From: JABDKH01 sp963768565
GTDB taxonomy: Bacteria; Bacteroidota; Rhodothermia; Rhodothermales; JABDKH01
Assembly: GCA_963768565.1 (NCBI GenBank)
Contig: CAVYIO010000019.1
Span: 1-64,000 of the forward strand
Direction: 5' to 3'
DNA length: 64,000 bases
The position numbers were made by a program, and so were the translations under genes. This document shows, piece by piece, positions 9,300 to 19,403 of this stretch; the first letter of the stretch is position 1, and every line of letters begins with the position of its first letter. The notes beneath the pieces were generated by a model that worked only from the letters and a program-made list of their open reading frames with translations, ran no database searches and was not told the origin of the DNA.

Positions 9300-9511
9300 A
9301 TGAGCGAGTCGATCGTCTTGATGGTGTGCCCCCGACATCACCAGACGACCGCCGCCGTGACGAGTGGTCGCTTTCAGGAATGAGCCTGAATGCGGCCGGC
9401 GCTGGAACAGGGATAGTGGTTGGGCTGATTGGAGGGATCGACGGGCTGGCCGATCGTTTTAAATCGCTTCACAGCCGTCGAACGGGAATCCGGGTCCGGT
9501 GAATACGGGAA

Positions 9512-9542
9512 AGGGTCTGACCCTCAAAGGGGACCAGACCCT
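9512..9542. terminator. Inverted repeat after serS tail (left arm)
   Basis: The arms AGGGTCTG and CAGACCCT flank a short centre (on the minus strand tcccctttgaggg). There is no T-run after the stem, so it could be a factor-dependent terminator or a dispersed repeat element. It lies 24 bp beyond the serS stop. The same element is at 10233-10264 with one T/C difference. Confidence 0.5.
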
Positions 9543-9565
9543 GTAAATTCCTGTACCCCAGCGGC

Positions 9566-9875
9566 TCAGTCGATTACCGATCCACCAAAGTAGGGTTGAA
9601 GAACAGGTGGCACGTCGATGGTGCCGTCGGAACGCTGGTTGTTCTCCAGGATGTCGGGAACGGTACGCGGTAGAGCGAGCGCACTTCCGTTCAGCGTGTG
9701 GACGAAATCCACCTTTTTCTCACCCGCGGGCCGATATCGCGTCCGCGTGCGTCGGGGCTGGAAGGTCATCGGAATCGACGAGACTTCGAGCGATTGTTCC
9801 TGACCCGCGCTCCAGATCTCCAGGTCGAGTTCCTCGGCCTGGCCGAACCCCATGTCACCGGTGCACATCAGGAGT
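9566..9875 (-). pseudogene. serS: 3' fragment of seryl-tRNA synthetase (left arm)
   Basis: The last 100 or so residues of SerRS: MCTGDMGF, DLEIWSAGQ, FVHTLNGSALALPRT and DGTIDVPPVLQPYFGG are family hallmarks of the class II catalytic core end. The fragment starts abruptly at the palindrome loop, so the N-terminal coiled coil and motif 2 are absent. Compared with the right-arm fragment it is degraded between about 9750 and 9850: SSIPMTFQPRR replaces SSISNLEAFQARR. The right-arm copy matches the family better. It cannot be functional as it stands. Confidence 0.85.
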
Positions 9876-9893
9876 CCACGAGGCTCAACGGCG
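9876..9893. other. Loop (centre) of the giant palindrome
   Basis: Eighteen unpaired bases, ccacgaggctcaacggcg, separate catcaggagt (9866-9875) from its exact reverse complement actcctgatg (9894-9903). Read on the plus strand, the loop continues the serS frame into the right-arm fragment (HEAQRRLLMCTG), so at least the right half of the loop may be native serS sequence. Confidence 0.85.
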
Positions 9894-10209
9894 ACTCCTG
9901 ATGTGCACGGGTGACATGGGATTCAGCCAGGCCAAGAAATACGACCTGGAGATCTGGAGCGCGGGTCAGGAACGATGGCTCGAAGTCTCGTCGATTTCAA
10001 ATCTTGAAGCCTTCCAGGCCCGACGCACGCGGACGCGATATCGGCCCGCGGGTGAGAAAAAGGTGGATTTCGTCCACACGCTGAACGGAAGTGCGCTCGC
10101 TCTACCGCGTACCGTTGCCGCCATCCTGGAGAACAACCAGCGTTCCGACGGCACCATCGACGTGCCACCTGTTCTTCAGCCCTACTTTGGTGGATCGGTA
10201 ATCGACTGA
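9894..10209 (+). pseudogene. serS: 3' fragment of seryl-tRNA synthetase (right arm)
   Basis: Encodes the SerRS C-terminus with good family agreement: MCTGDMGFSQAKKYDLEIW, EVSSISNLEAFQARR, VHTLNGSALALPRTVAAIL and PPVLQPYFGG. It begins at the loop of the palindrome and therefore lacks three quarters of the enzyme. In the undisturbed genome a complete serS presumably precedes the DUF1800 cassette in this orientation. Confidence 0.88.
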
Positions 10210-10232
10210 ACCGCTGGGGTACAGGAATTTAC

Positions 10233-10264
10233 AGGGTCTGGCCCCCTTTGAGGGTCAGACCCTT
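10233..10264. terminator. Inverted repeat after serS tail (right arm)
   Basis: The mirror copy of 9512-9542: agggtctg, a GC-rich centre and cagaccct, 24 bp after the serS stop. It lacks a T-run. It may be a terminator stem or a dispersed repeat. Confidence 0.5.
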
Positions 10265-10433
10265 TCCCGTATTCACCGGACCCGGATTCCCGTTCGACGG
10301 CTGTGAAGCGATTTAAAACGATCGGCCAGCCCGTCGATCCCTCCAATCAGCCCAACCACTATCCCTGTTCCAGCGCCGGCCGCATTCAGGCTCATTCCTG
10401 AAAGCGACCACTCGTCACGGCGGCGGTCGTCTG

Positions 10434-12073
10434 GTGATGTCGGGGGCACACCATCAAGACGATCGACTCGCTCATATGTCGAGAACCACGACGTACGCTC
10501 CGACAGGTACGGCCACCACGGCCGCATCCGGCTCACTGTCACTCGCCCCCTTTTCGGGATCGTGGACCAGGGTGCAGGCACGTCACCTCGTTGCACGAAC
10601 AGGATTCGGGGCACTGAAGCGTGACGTAGACCGCGCCCTCAACGACGGCAGCGTCGGCGCCGCCGTCGATCGACTCGTCAACGAAGCGATTGCGTCTCCC
10701 CTGCCCGAAGCTCCGTCCTGGTACGCATTGGGCTCCAGCACCGGCGTCAACGAGATCTATGATCTGCAGAAGTCGTGGTTCAACGACATGCGGACCATCG
10801 GCCTCATCGAGAAACTGAAAGACTCTGCTCTGGCACAACCACCTGCCGACACAGTGGAGTATCAATCAGAACAAGACGTCGCTGTCGGTCGGACACATCA
10901 TGTACGACTACTACAAGCTGCTTCGCCAGAACGCAGTCGGCAACTACCGTGAACTGGTTCGGCGGGCTCGGCCTGAACGCATCGATGCACCTGTACCTGG
11001 ACGGCTATCTCAACAGGGTCGGACAGGCCAACGAGAACTTCGCGCGCGAACTGCTCGAGCTCTTCACCATGAGCCAGTATGGGCCTTCGGGCGAACTGAA
11101 CTACTCCGAGAACGACATCAAGGAGATTGCACGTGCGCTTACCGGATGGGCGGTGACGCAGAATCGGACGACCTCGTTCGACCCGGGCCTACACGACGGC
11201 GAGGTTAAAAGACATTCCTCGGACGCACCGGAGCGTTCAAGTATGACGATGTCATAGACATCATCTTTCAGGAACGGACGTCCGCCATCGCGCACTACAT
11301 CGCGAGAAAACTGTACACGTTTTTTGTGCACGCGATTCCCGACGACACCGTTGTGGCAGACATCGCATCCGAGCTCATCGCGGCAGACTTCGAAGTCGCG
11401 CCCGTGCTGCGCAAGGTCCTGAAGAGTGAGCATTTCTATCGTTCGACGGTTATCGGAGCCCGAATCAAGAGTCCGGTTGAATTTGCCCTCGGTTTTCTTC
11501 GTGAAGTGGAAGTGGTACCGACCCAGGCGCTGTGGGAGGAACTGCGAGAAGTGCTTAGCGCGATCAACCTCGGCCAGGAGCTTCTCAATCCGCCGAACGT
11601 GGCGGGCTGGACCCGGACTGAACCCGCCGGATGCAACGGCAACCCCGGACATCACACCTGGGCTGACGACCACACCCTGCCGGACCGCTGGACCGTCGCC
11701 AGCGACGGTCTGTACCAGCGGAATGGTGCGAACTATGATCCATTCGAGCTCGTCTCCAAGGTATCCGACCCCTCTGATCCGTACCGGATCGCCATCGATC
11801 TCGCGACGGTTCTGGATCCCGGTTCCGTTGTCGGAAACAGGAATTCGCGAGGTTTCGGAGCCATTTGCAGGCGACCCTTCGCTGCTGCCGGGCTACGTGG
11901 TGAACGCACCGGCGCATGAGCAAAACCTTGTCAAGCTGCTGTTGGACGGCACACCGTATCACGAGTGGCCGATCATCATCGACGACAGCGACCCCCGGGT
12001 CGAGGAAGCGCGCAGCCTGCTTCGTGCCTATCTCGGCTATCTGATCGCGTTGCCTGCATATCAGCTCACCTAA
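10434..12073 (+). pseudogene. DUF1800 protein (first copy, right arm), multiple frameshifts
   Basis: The counterpart of 7710-9299, recognisable over its whole length but broken by several indels: an added aaag near 10819, an extra base near 10966, extra bases near 11202-11212, an added A near 11611 with a missing G near 11637, a 1-nt shift near 11660, and an extra G near 11815. Family segments survive in pieces (LVARTGFGA, FARELLELFTMSQYG, ARALTGWAV). The protein is intact in the left arm, so these are probably sequencing errors or very recent decay. The stop and the 31-bp spacing to the next gene are kept. The start may be 10476. Confidence 0.8.
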
Positions 12074-12104
12074 TCCTGACCGAAGTCATTCAGACACTTT
12101 CAAC

Positions 12105-13748
12105 ATGACGAAAAGTGAAAGAGATATTCTGCGGCAAAGCGGCCATCGTCACGGCGCTTGCCTGCACCACGGCCAAGCGCACGAACAGGATCACGCGGCC
12201 TGGTCAAGGCGCGACTTCCTGACGCGAATGGGCCTCGCGGCAGCAGGTACCGTTCTGACTGTCGGGAACCACACCGTCCGCGCGTTCGGACAGTCACGAC
12301 TGCTCGGCGCACTGCAGCAATCAGGATCAGATCGGATTCTGATTCTGATCCAGATGAATGGCGGCAACGACGGCCTCAACATGGTGGTGCCCGTCGAGAA
12401 CGACATCTACTACAACAACCGCCCGACCATCGCAATCCCAAAGAAGCTCGGCCGTCCTACTCGACAACGAAACGGGACTGCACCCGGCGATGAGTCCGCT
12501 CGAGAATCTGTGGCTGGATGGTCGGATGGGCAGTGGTTCATAACGTTGGATACGAGAATCAGACGCGCAGCCATTTTGAGGGCACGGTAAACTGGTCAAC
12601 CGGTCGCGATCAGGGAGCACCCGAGAGCACAGGGTGGCTTGCACGCTATCTGATCAACGAAAATCCGAACTTCTTTTCGAATCCACTGGACTATCCGCTG
12701 GCGGTTCGCGTCGGCGGGCCTGCGACACTCTTCCAGAGTAGCTCGGGCAACCTGGCGGTTACATTCAGTGATGCGAGTGATCTCGACAGATTTGTGGAGC
12801 AGGGTGGCTTCTACGACACGGAGAATGTGCCGGCTACCCTCTACGGCGACGAGCTTGCATACATCCGCAGCGTGACGAACGCCTCGTTCCGCTATGTCGA
12901 GTCTGTTCAGAATGCTACCCAGGCCGGCAGCAACCTCTCCGAATATCCGGACAGCGGACTCTCTTCGTCACTGGTCGTAGTCGCCCGGATGCTTCGCGGC
13001 GGACTTCCGACCAACCTCTACACCGTATCCAGGGGTGAATTCGACACCCATTCCAACCAGGGCGGCCCGCAGGGTGGTCATGCGTCCCTGCTCGGCGACA
13101 TCGCTCAGTCCGTGGCCGCTTTCATGGCCGACCTCCAGCAGGATGGACTCGACCAGCGCGTCGTCGTCATGACGTTCTCGGAGTTCGGGCGGACGCTTCG
13201 CGAGAACGGATCCGGCGGTACGGACCACGGCGCGGGCGCGCCCATGATGCTGTTCGGTGCCGGTTTGGCGGGCGGTCTCTACGGCACCCAGTCCGACCTC
13301 GTCGACCTCTATGGCGGCGACCCGAGGTATTCGACCGACTATCGGGCCGTGTACTCCACCCTCATGCAGGATTGGCTGGGGCTGGAGGGCGATGTCGTCG
13401 ACACCGTACTGGGCGGCACGTTTTCGCACCTTGATTTTGTGGAGAACCGAGCCTCCGGGGAGTTGGACGATCCCGTAGTTCCCCGATCGTTCGAGCTGCA
13501 CCAGAATTACCCCAACCCGTTTAATCCGAGCACGCAGATTCGTTTCGACCTGCCGTCCAGCTCTCACGTCAGGCTGACCGTGTATGACATCGAAGGACGT
13601 CGCGTGACGACGCTCGTTGATCGAACCGTCGCGGCCGGTAATCATGCGATCGACTTCCATGCCGACGCCCTTCCTGTCCGGCACGTATCTCTATCAGCTG
13701 CAAACAGGCTCAAGCGTGCTGAATCGGAAAATGATCCTTGCGAAGTAA
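12105..13748 (+). pseudogene. DUF1501 protein (first copy, right arm), three frameshifts
   Basis: The mirror copy of 6038-7678 with the same Tat motif (SRRDFL), NGGNDGLN and T9SS domain. The frame is disturbed by an extra A near 12444 (aaagaagctc for aaagagctc), an extra G near 12528 (gatgggcag for gatggcag) and an extra T near 13674 inside the sorting domain. Substitutions include G to E in the FDTHSNQ motif and A/I to V in VVVARML. When the shifts are corrected the protein is nearly identical to the left copy. Confidence 0.82.
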
Positions 13749-13767
13749 CCCACCCTCACCACTACCG

Positions 13768-14839
13768 ATGACCACGACAACCATGTCACGTAACACCTTT
13801 GCAATCTCGCTCCCGATGGCCCGGCTCGCCGCCTGGGCAATGGTCGCTCCCGCACTCATGCTCGCCTCCTGCGACTTCATCGGAGGTAGCAGCGAGGAGG
13901 TCCGTGTCAACTCCGCAATGCACCCCGTCGAGATTGACGGGCAGTGGGGCTTCGTGTCAAGCGAGGGTCGCATTGCTGTCGTCCCTGCCTACGACGGCGC
14001 AGACGATTTTTCAGAAGGACGGGCTGCGGTTCAGGTCGGACTCGACTGGGGATATATCGACGAGGGCGGCAACGTCGCCGTCGCGCCCCAGTACCGGATT
14101 GCCGGTCGCTTTTCGGAGGGCCTGGCCGCCGTACGCGGATCTGACCTCGCGGCGCAGTACGGCTTCATAGACATTTTCGGTAACGAAGTCATTCCGGCTC
14201 AGTTTGATGTGGCCAAACCCTTCTCCGAGGGTTACGCGGCGGTGCGTGTGAGCGGTCAGTGGGGCTTCGTATCAACAAACGGCACAATGGTGGTGCCGCC
14301 GACCGTACGCGGACGCGCGATCCTTCTCTGATGGTATGGCCGCAGTCGAAGGCGTCGACGGCTGGATCTATATCAATACCACCGGTACAGTCACGATCGA
14401 TCCGTCGTTCGCCATCGAATTCGCCGGCGACTTCTCGGAAGGTCTCGCCGCGTTTGCAACATCCAACGGATGGGGCTACCTCGATCGCAATGGTTCACCC
14501 GCAATCTCGCCACAGTACGAGTCGGCGGCGGCGTTCTCCGATGGTCTGGCTGCAGTCCGGGGCGAGCTCGTTGGATATATCGACAAGGCCGGCCGTACGG
14601 TCATTCCCATGCAGTTCCGTGAAGCGCGGCCGTTCTCCGAGGGCTATGCGGCCGTGAGATTCAATAACAGGTGGACCTATATCGGTCAAAAGAGCGGCAC
14701 CATTGCAATCGACCGTGAATTCTACAGAGCCGAGGACTTCGAAGGCGGCGTTGCCCGCGTGTTCACCGGCAACTCCGAGTCCGAAAATGTCGGCTACATC
14801 GACAAACTCGGTTCATACGTCTGGTATCCCACCAATTGA
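13768..14839 (+). pseudogene. WG-repeat lipoprotein (first copy, right arm), one frameshift
   Basis: The counterpart of 4948-6018. It reads correctly from the lipoprotein signal through the fourth repeat. An extra G near 14304 (gaccgtacg for gacctacg) then shifts the frame; the correct frame resumes from MAAVEGVDGWIYIN to the stop. In the first half I found three base substitutions in about 240 bases, all synonymous (Leu, Gly and Val/Ala codons). It is a single-indel lesion in an otherwise conserved gene. Confidence 0.82.
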
Positions 14840-14855
14840 CAGATCCCAACTCACG

Positions 14856-15925
14856 ATGAAAATGACTACACGAAATCCGGATCGCATTCTGACATTGCTG
14901 ATGTTGGGCGTGCTCCTGTCGTCGGCGACGCTACTGAACGGATGCGACATGATCCCTGGAATCGGCGATTCCGACGACGAGATGGTATCGTTCTACCCTG
15001 TGCTCCTCGACGGAGAGTGGGGATTTATCAACTCCAACGGGCGTATGGTGATCGAGCCAGACTTCCAGTCAGCCGGCTCATTTTCGGAGGGGACTAGCTC
15101 CCGTCCGGTCATCATACCGGTTCGGTTACATCGACCGCACAGGTGAGTTCGCCATTGAGCCCAGGTTCGAATACGCAGAACCGTTCTCGGACGGTGTAGC
15201 GGCCGTTCGAATCGATGGACGATGGGGCTATATCGACAAGAACGGTAGCGTCGTCATCAATCCCACGTTTGTAAACGCCGGGCCTTTCTCGGACGACCGG
15301 GCATTCGTTCGCACAGCGGACTACGATTGGGAGTACATCGACACCGACGGCGAAATAGTGCGCACGTTCATGCCGGAGACACCTCGCCTCGACAATCACG
15401 AGTACACGACGTTCTCGGAGGGAGTCGCGCTGTATGAGGGATCCGATGACAGCTACGGCTTTATCGACCGGGACGGGAATCCGGTGATACCGGCTCAGTA
15501 CGCATCGGCGCGTGCATTCTCGGAAGGCAAGGCTGCGATCAAGATGAGCGATGATGGGGATCGATCGACCGCCAGAAGAAGACGGTCATCAGTCCGAAGT
15601 ACATCAGCGCCGGCAGCTTCGGAAACAAGCTCGCGCCGGTAAGAGACGGAGGAAACACCTGGGGTTACGTGGATGCCTCAGGCACGATGGTGATTCAGCC
15701 CTCGTACGAGGATGCAAGATCGTTCTACGACGGCGTGGCAGCCGTGATGGTGAATCAGAAATGGGGCTACATCGACCGCAACGGTAATCAGTTAGTAGCT
15801 GCGGAGTTCGACGAGGTTTCGATTTCGAGAACGGCATGGGACGCGTGGTACGTCTCGTCGGCGAGCGGACCACGTTCGGCTATGTGGATGCGCGCGGAAA
15901 ATACGTGTGGTTTCCAACTGATTGA
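14856..15925 (+). pseudogene. WG-repeat lipoprotein (second copy, right arm), several indels
   Basis: The counterpart of 3867-4931 with the same signal peptide (SSATLLNGC) and nine WG repeats. Lesions: an extra G near 15094 (ggaggggact for ggagggact), about six added bases near 15367 (acgttcatgccggag for acgtcggag), small changes near 15545-15570, and a lost base near 15822. The final PTD-stop is in place after correction. The left arm provides the intact version. Confidence 0.82.
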
Positions 15926-15995
15926 TCGACGGATCGACGAGGAATCGTATAATTCTGTGACATCCGGGGCCGAGTGATCCCGTATTCTCTATGGT

Positions 15996-17602
15996 ATGTT
16001 GCACTCGACCCCACACATGGATCGCAGGGCGTTCCTGAGCCGGCTCGCTGGAGCCGACAACAGGACGAGCGCTCTACCTCTATCGATTGAGGCAGGCCTC
16101 GAACCGAGTGACGCCGTCCTGGACGAAAGAATGGCGGCGCACCTGCTACGACGCACCGGCTTCGGCGCGGCACCCGGCAGAGTGTCCGAACTCGTCGGCC
16201 TTCAGGCATCTGCAGCGGCCGCTGCGATCGTCGACGACGCCTATTCCCTTTCCTTGCCTGATCACCGTTCTGGGCGGAGATGGCTCCACCAAACGGCGAT
16301 CCGAATACCACCGAGTTCCAGACCTACATCACCGACAACAATCAGTGGCTGGTGGATTACCGGTACGACTGGTTCGAGCGGATGTACTATTACGGCCTGC
16401 GGGAGCGCTTGACGCTGTTCTGGCACGACCACTTCGTAACCTCGACGGGCGCCTACTTCCTCGCCCCGTTTGCCTACCGCTACCTGACGCTCCTGCGTAC
16501 GCATGCCCTCGGAAACTTCAAGGACCTCGTCTACGAAGTGGGCATCGACCCGGCCATGCTGCTGTACCTGAACGGCACACAAAACGAAATCGGTACGGCC
16601 AACGAAAACTACGCGCGCGAACTGCTCGAGCTCTTTACGATGGGGCAAGTGGACGCGCAGGGAATCTCGAACTACACGGAGTCCGATATCCAGGAGATTG
16701 CCCGCGCCTTGACAGGCTGGAAGGTCAACTTCTTCTCGCTGCAGTCGTCGCTTGTCGCCTTCTATCACGATGGCGACCTGAAGACGTTCATGCAGCGGAC
16801 GGGACCGTGGGGATACGCAGACGTTGTGGATATCATCTTCGAGGAGCGCGCTCAAGCCATCGCTGAGTTCATATGCGCCAAACTCTATGCTGAGTTCGTC
16901 TATGCCGTACCCGACCCGGTGATCGTTGCCGAACTCGCTCAGATTCTTGTACAGAACAATTTCGAACTGAAGCCCGTCGTGCAAACGCTGCTACAAAGCG
17001 CACACTTCTTCGATAACGCCGTGGCAGGCGCGAGGATCAAGAGCCCGGCCGAGCTCGTCACGGGAATGCTGATCGAGTCACACGCCCCCCTCCCATCGGG
17101 TGTGTTCTCCATCGCCGGACGACTCTCTTTCTTCCTGGAGCAAGTGGTTTTGAATCCACCGAATGTGGCGGGGTGGCCCGGACATCACGCGTGGGTTTCG
17201 ACCACGACGTTGCCGATCCGTTGGCTCACGCCAGACTTCCTGCTGACCAACGGCACCGGGACGGATCTGATGGACATGATTCCGCTTGCATCACTTCTTG
17301 TGGATCCGGGCGATCCGCACGCCGCGTTTCGCCTGCCCGTCGCGCTCGCACGCCACGTGCTGGCCGTGCCGGTCGACGAGCTGGATTTCCCACCAATAGA
17401 CGGAGACTTCGCCGGCGACCTCGTCACCTATCCCATCCCGGACGAATTCCTGAACGGTCCCCCGTATGTACTTGATCTTGCAAAAGTCTTCCTCGGAGGC
17501 CTCCCCTGGCACGACTGGAATCTGTACGAGGCAGGCGCAAATATCAAGATCTATCTGTACCTCAGATTTCTTTTTCAGCTACCCGACTATCAGCTCATCT
17601 AG
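15996..17602 (+). CDS. DUF1800 protein (second copy, right arm), split by a 1-nt frameshift
   Basis: The mirror of 2189-3795 and the same length, but the lesion is elsewhere: one C is missing near 16262 (ctgatcaccg for ctgatccaccg), while the C-run broken in the left arm is complete here. The N-terminal piece begins MDRRAFLSRLAG or a few codons earlier; the main piece runs from MAPPNGDPNT to the stop with ARELLELFTMGQ and NPPNVAGWPG. Each arm therefore repairs the other. It lies 23 bp before the DUF1501 gene. Confidence 0.85.
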
Positions 17603-17625
17603 ATGTACGGTTTGGAGATCGAGTC

Positions 17626-19254
17626 ATGAGTGACGCAACGAACAAACAGACGGTACGTGCGGGGAGCTGCCTCTCGCATGGTGATGCGCATTCAGGCGAC
17701 CACAGCACATGGTCGCGTCGTTCGTTCCTCACGACGATGGGCATGACGGTCGGGGGAACAGTGGCCATGGGCGGCCTTCCAATTTCAACGTACGGGAAGA
17801 GCCCGCTGCTTCGGGCGCTTGGGGCCGTCGAAACCGATCGTATCCTGGTTCTGATCCAGTTGAACGGCGGCAATGACGGGTTGAATACGGTGATTCCCGT
17901 CGAGAACGATATCTACTACGCGAATCGACCGGGTATCGCGATCGCGAAATCGCAGGCGACGCTTCTCTCGCCGGAAGTCGGGCTCCATCCATCACTGAGC
18001 GGGCTCAAGTCGCACATGGACGATGGTCACCTGGCTGTCGTACAGGGTGTAGGCTATCCCGAACCCAACCTTTCTCATTTCAGGTCGACGGACATCTGGG
18101 TTTCGGCAAGCGACTCGGATGTTGTGCAGAATACCGGGTGGATGGGTCGTTACCTCGATGCGGATTTCCCTGACTTTGGCGAACAGCCACCCGAGTATCC
18201 ACTCGCCGTGCAGGTGGGCGGCCTGTCAAGCATGATCTTCCAGGGGCCTTCGGCCAACATGGGGATGAGTCTGGCCAGTGTCCAGTTGTTCTCTCAGATT
18301 GCAGAAACAGGTCTGGTGTACGACGTCACGAATCTGCCGAACACCGCGTATGGGAATGAGATGGAGTTTGTGCGCTCAGTCGCTAACGACTCGTTCCTTT
18401 ACGCATCTGCGGTTCAGAACGCAGCGAGCAACAGCGGAGCGCCCTACGAATACCCGTCGCCGAATCCGCTGGCGGACAGCCTCGCTGTCATCGCACAGCT
18501 GATCAAGGGAAACCTGGGTTCACGCATCTACGTGGCGTCGCTTGGCAGCTTCGACACGCATGCCGGTCAGCCTGGTCCGCACGCCAATCTGCTGCGCTAC
18601 ATTTCGGAGGCCCTTACTGCCTTCTACGCGGATCTCGAAATCGCCGGCATGAATGAGCGCGTAATGGCGATGACTTTCTCGGAGTTCGGCCGCCGAGTCA
18701 ACCAGAACGGATCAGGCGGAACCGATCATGGAACGGCGGCACCTCTGTTTGTTCTCGGGAGCGGCGTATCGGGAGGACTCCTGGGCGCTCAGCCCGATCT
18801 GACGGACCTTGATCTGACGGGCAACATGAAATTCGGGGTGGACTTCCGAAGCATTTACTCAACCGTCCTCATGGACTGGTTCGGCCTGCCGGAGACAGCC
18901 ACTGACCAGGTACTTGGTGGCTCCTTTGAGCGGCTTGGTTTCGTGGCAGACCCGGCCGTGCCTACGAGCACCGAGCCCGAGTCGGTCCCGGAAGCATTCG
19001 CGTTGCGGCCGGCCTATCCCAATCCTTTCAGCGCCACGACCACCCTCTCATACACGCTCGCGCGACCCTCGCATGTCGACCTGTCGATCTTTGACGTACA
19101 GGGGCGGATGATTCAACGCGTGGTTGACCGGCAGCAGACAGCCGGCTCGTACAGCATGCCGTTCGATGCCGGACGACTTCCCAGCGGCACCTACGTGTAC
19201 CGCCTTACCACCGACCACGGTAGCGTGGCCGGCAAGATGGCTGTCGTCAAATAG
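17626..19254 (+). CDS. DUF1501 protein, Tat signal plus T9SS C-terminal domain (second copy, right arm)
   Basis: 542 residues and intact, the mirror of 537-2165. It has the twin-arginine motif (WSRRSFL), NGGNDGLN, SFDTHAGQ, TFSEFGRRVNQNG with GSGGTDHG, and a C-terminal T9SS sorting domain (AYPNPFSATTTLSYT onward). Across two 120-base stretches compared with the left arm I counted six substitutions, all synonymous, which points to selection on both sequences rather than random read error. This copy lies in what seems to be the natural flank, followed by the small lipoprotein gene. Confidence 0.92.
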   Translation: MSDATNKQTVRAGSCLSHGDAHSGDHSTWSRRSFLTTMGMTVGGTVAMGGLPISTYGKSPLLRALGAVETDRILVLIQLNGGNDGLNTVIPVENDIYYANRPGIAIAKSQATLLSPEVGLHPSLSGLKSHMDDGHLAVVQGVGYPEPNLSHFRSTDIWVSASDSDVVQNTGWMGRYLDADFPDFGEQPPEYPLAVQVGGLSSMIFQGPSANMGMSLASVQLFSQIAETGLVYDVTNLPNTAYGNEMEFVRSVANDSFLYASAVQNAASNSGAPYEYPSPNPLADSLAVIAQLIKGNLGSRIYVASLGSFDTHAGQPGPHANLLRYISEALTAFYADLEIAGMNERVMAMTFSEFGRRVNQNGSGGTDHGTAAPLFVLGSGVSGGLLGAQPDLTDLDLTGNMKFGVDFRSIYSTVLMDWFGLPETATDQVLGGSFERLGFVADPAVPTSTEPESVPEAFALRPAYPNPFSATTTLSYTLARPSHVDLSIFDVQGRMIQRVVDRQQTAGSYSMPFDAGRLPSGTYVYRLTTDHGSVAGKMAVVK

Positions 19255-19403
19255 GGAAAACCGGGGCGCCGAAGTCGTGTTCACACCATGGCCGGGGCGG
19301 ATGACAGATCGGCGTCCGCTCCGCCGGAAACTCTGACGGGGGCGCGGCATTACCTCTCCTGAACGTGACCGTGATGCAAGCGTTCGAAAAACCTGTGATC
19401 ATG

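Larger units (their letters stand above)
271..9875. repeat. Left arm of a 19-kb imperfect inverted repeat
   Basis: The reverse complement of this arm aligns end to end with 9894-19526 with the same gene order. The outer limit is exact: both arms share gagaccaga and then diverge (left continues tacttgg, right continues attctcg). The inner limit is the loop at 9876-9893. This arm carries mostly intact reading frames; the exceptions are a missing C near 2696 in the second DUF1800 gene and indels in the serS tail at about 9750-9870. Confidence 0.9.

Noticed and set aside
9607..10209. A 200-codon open frame running through the palindrome centre
   Set aside because: Its first half is the antisense of the left serS fragment and its second half the serS tail itself, so it is a by-product of the inverted repeat.
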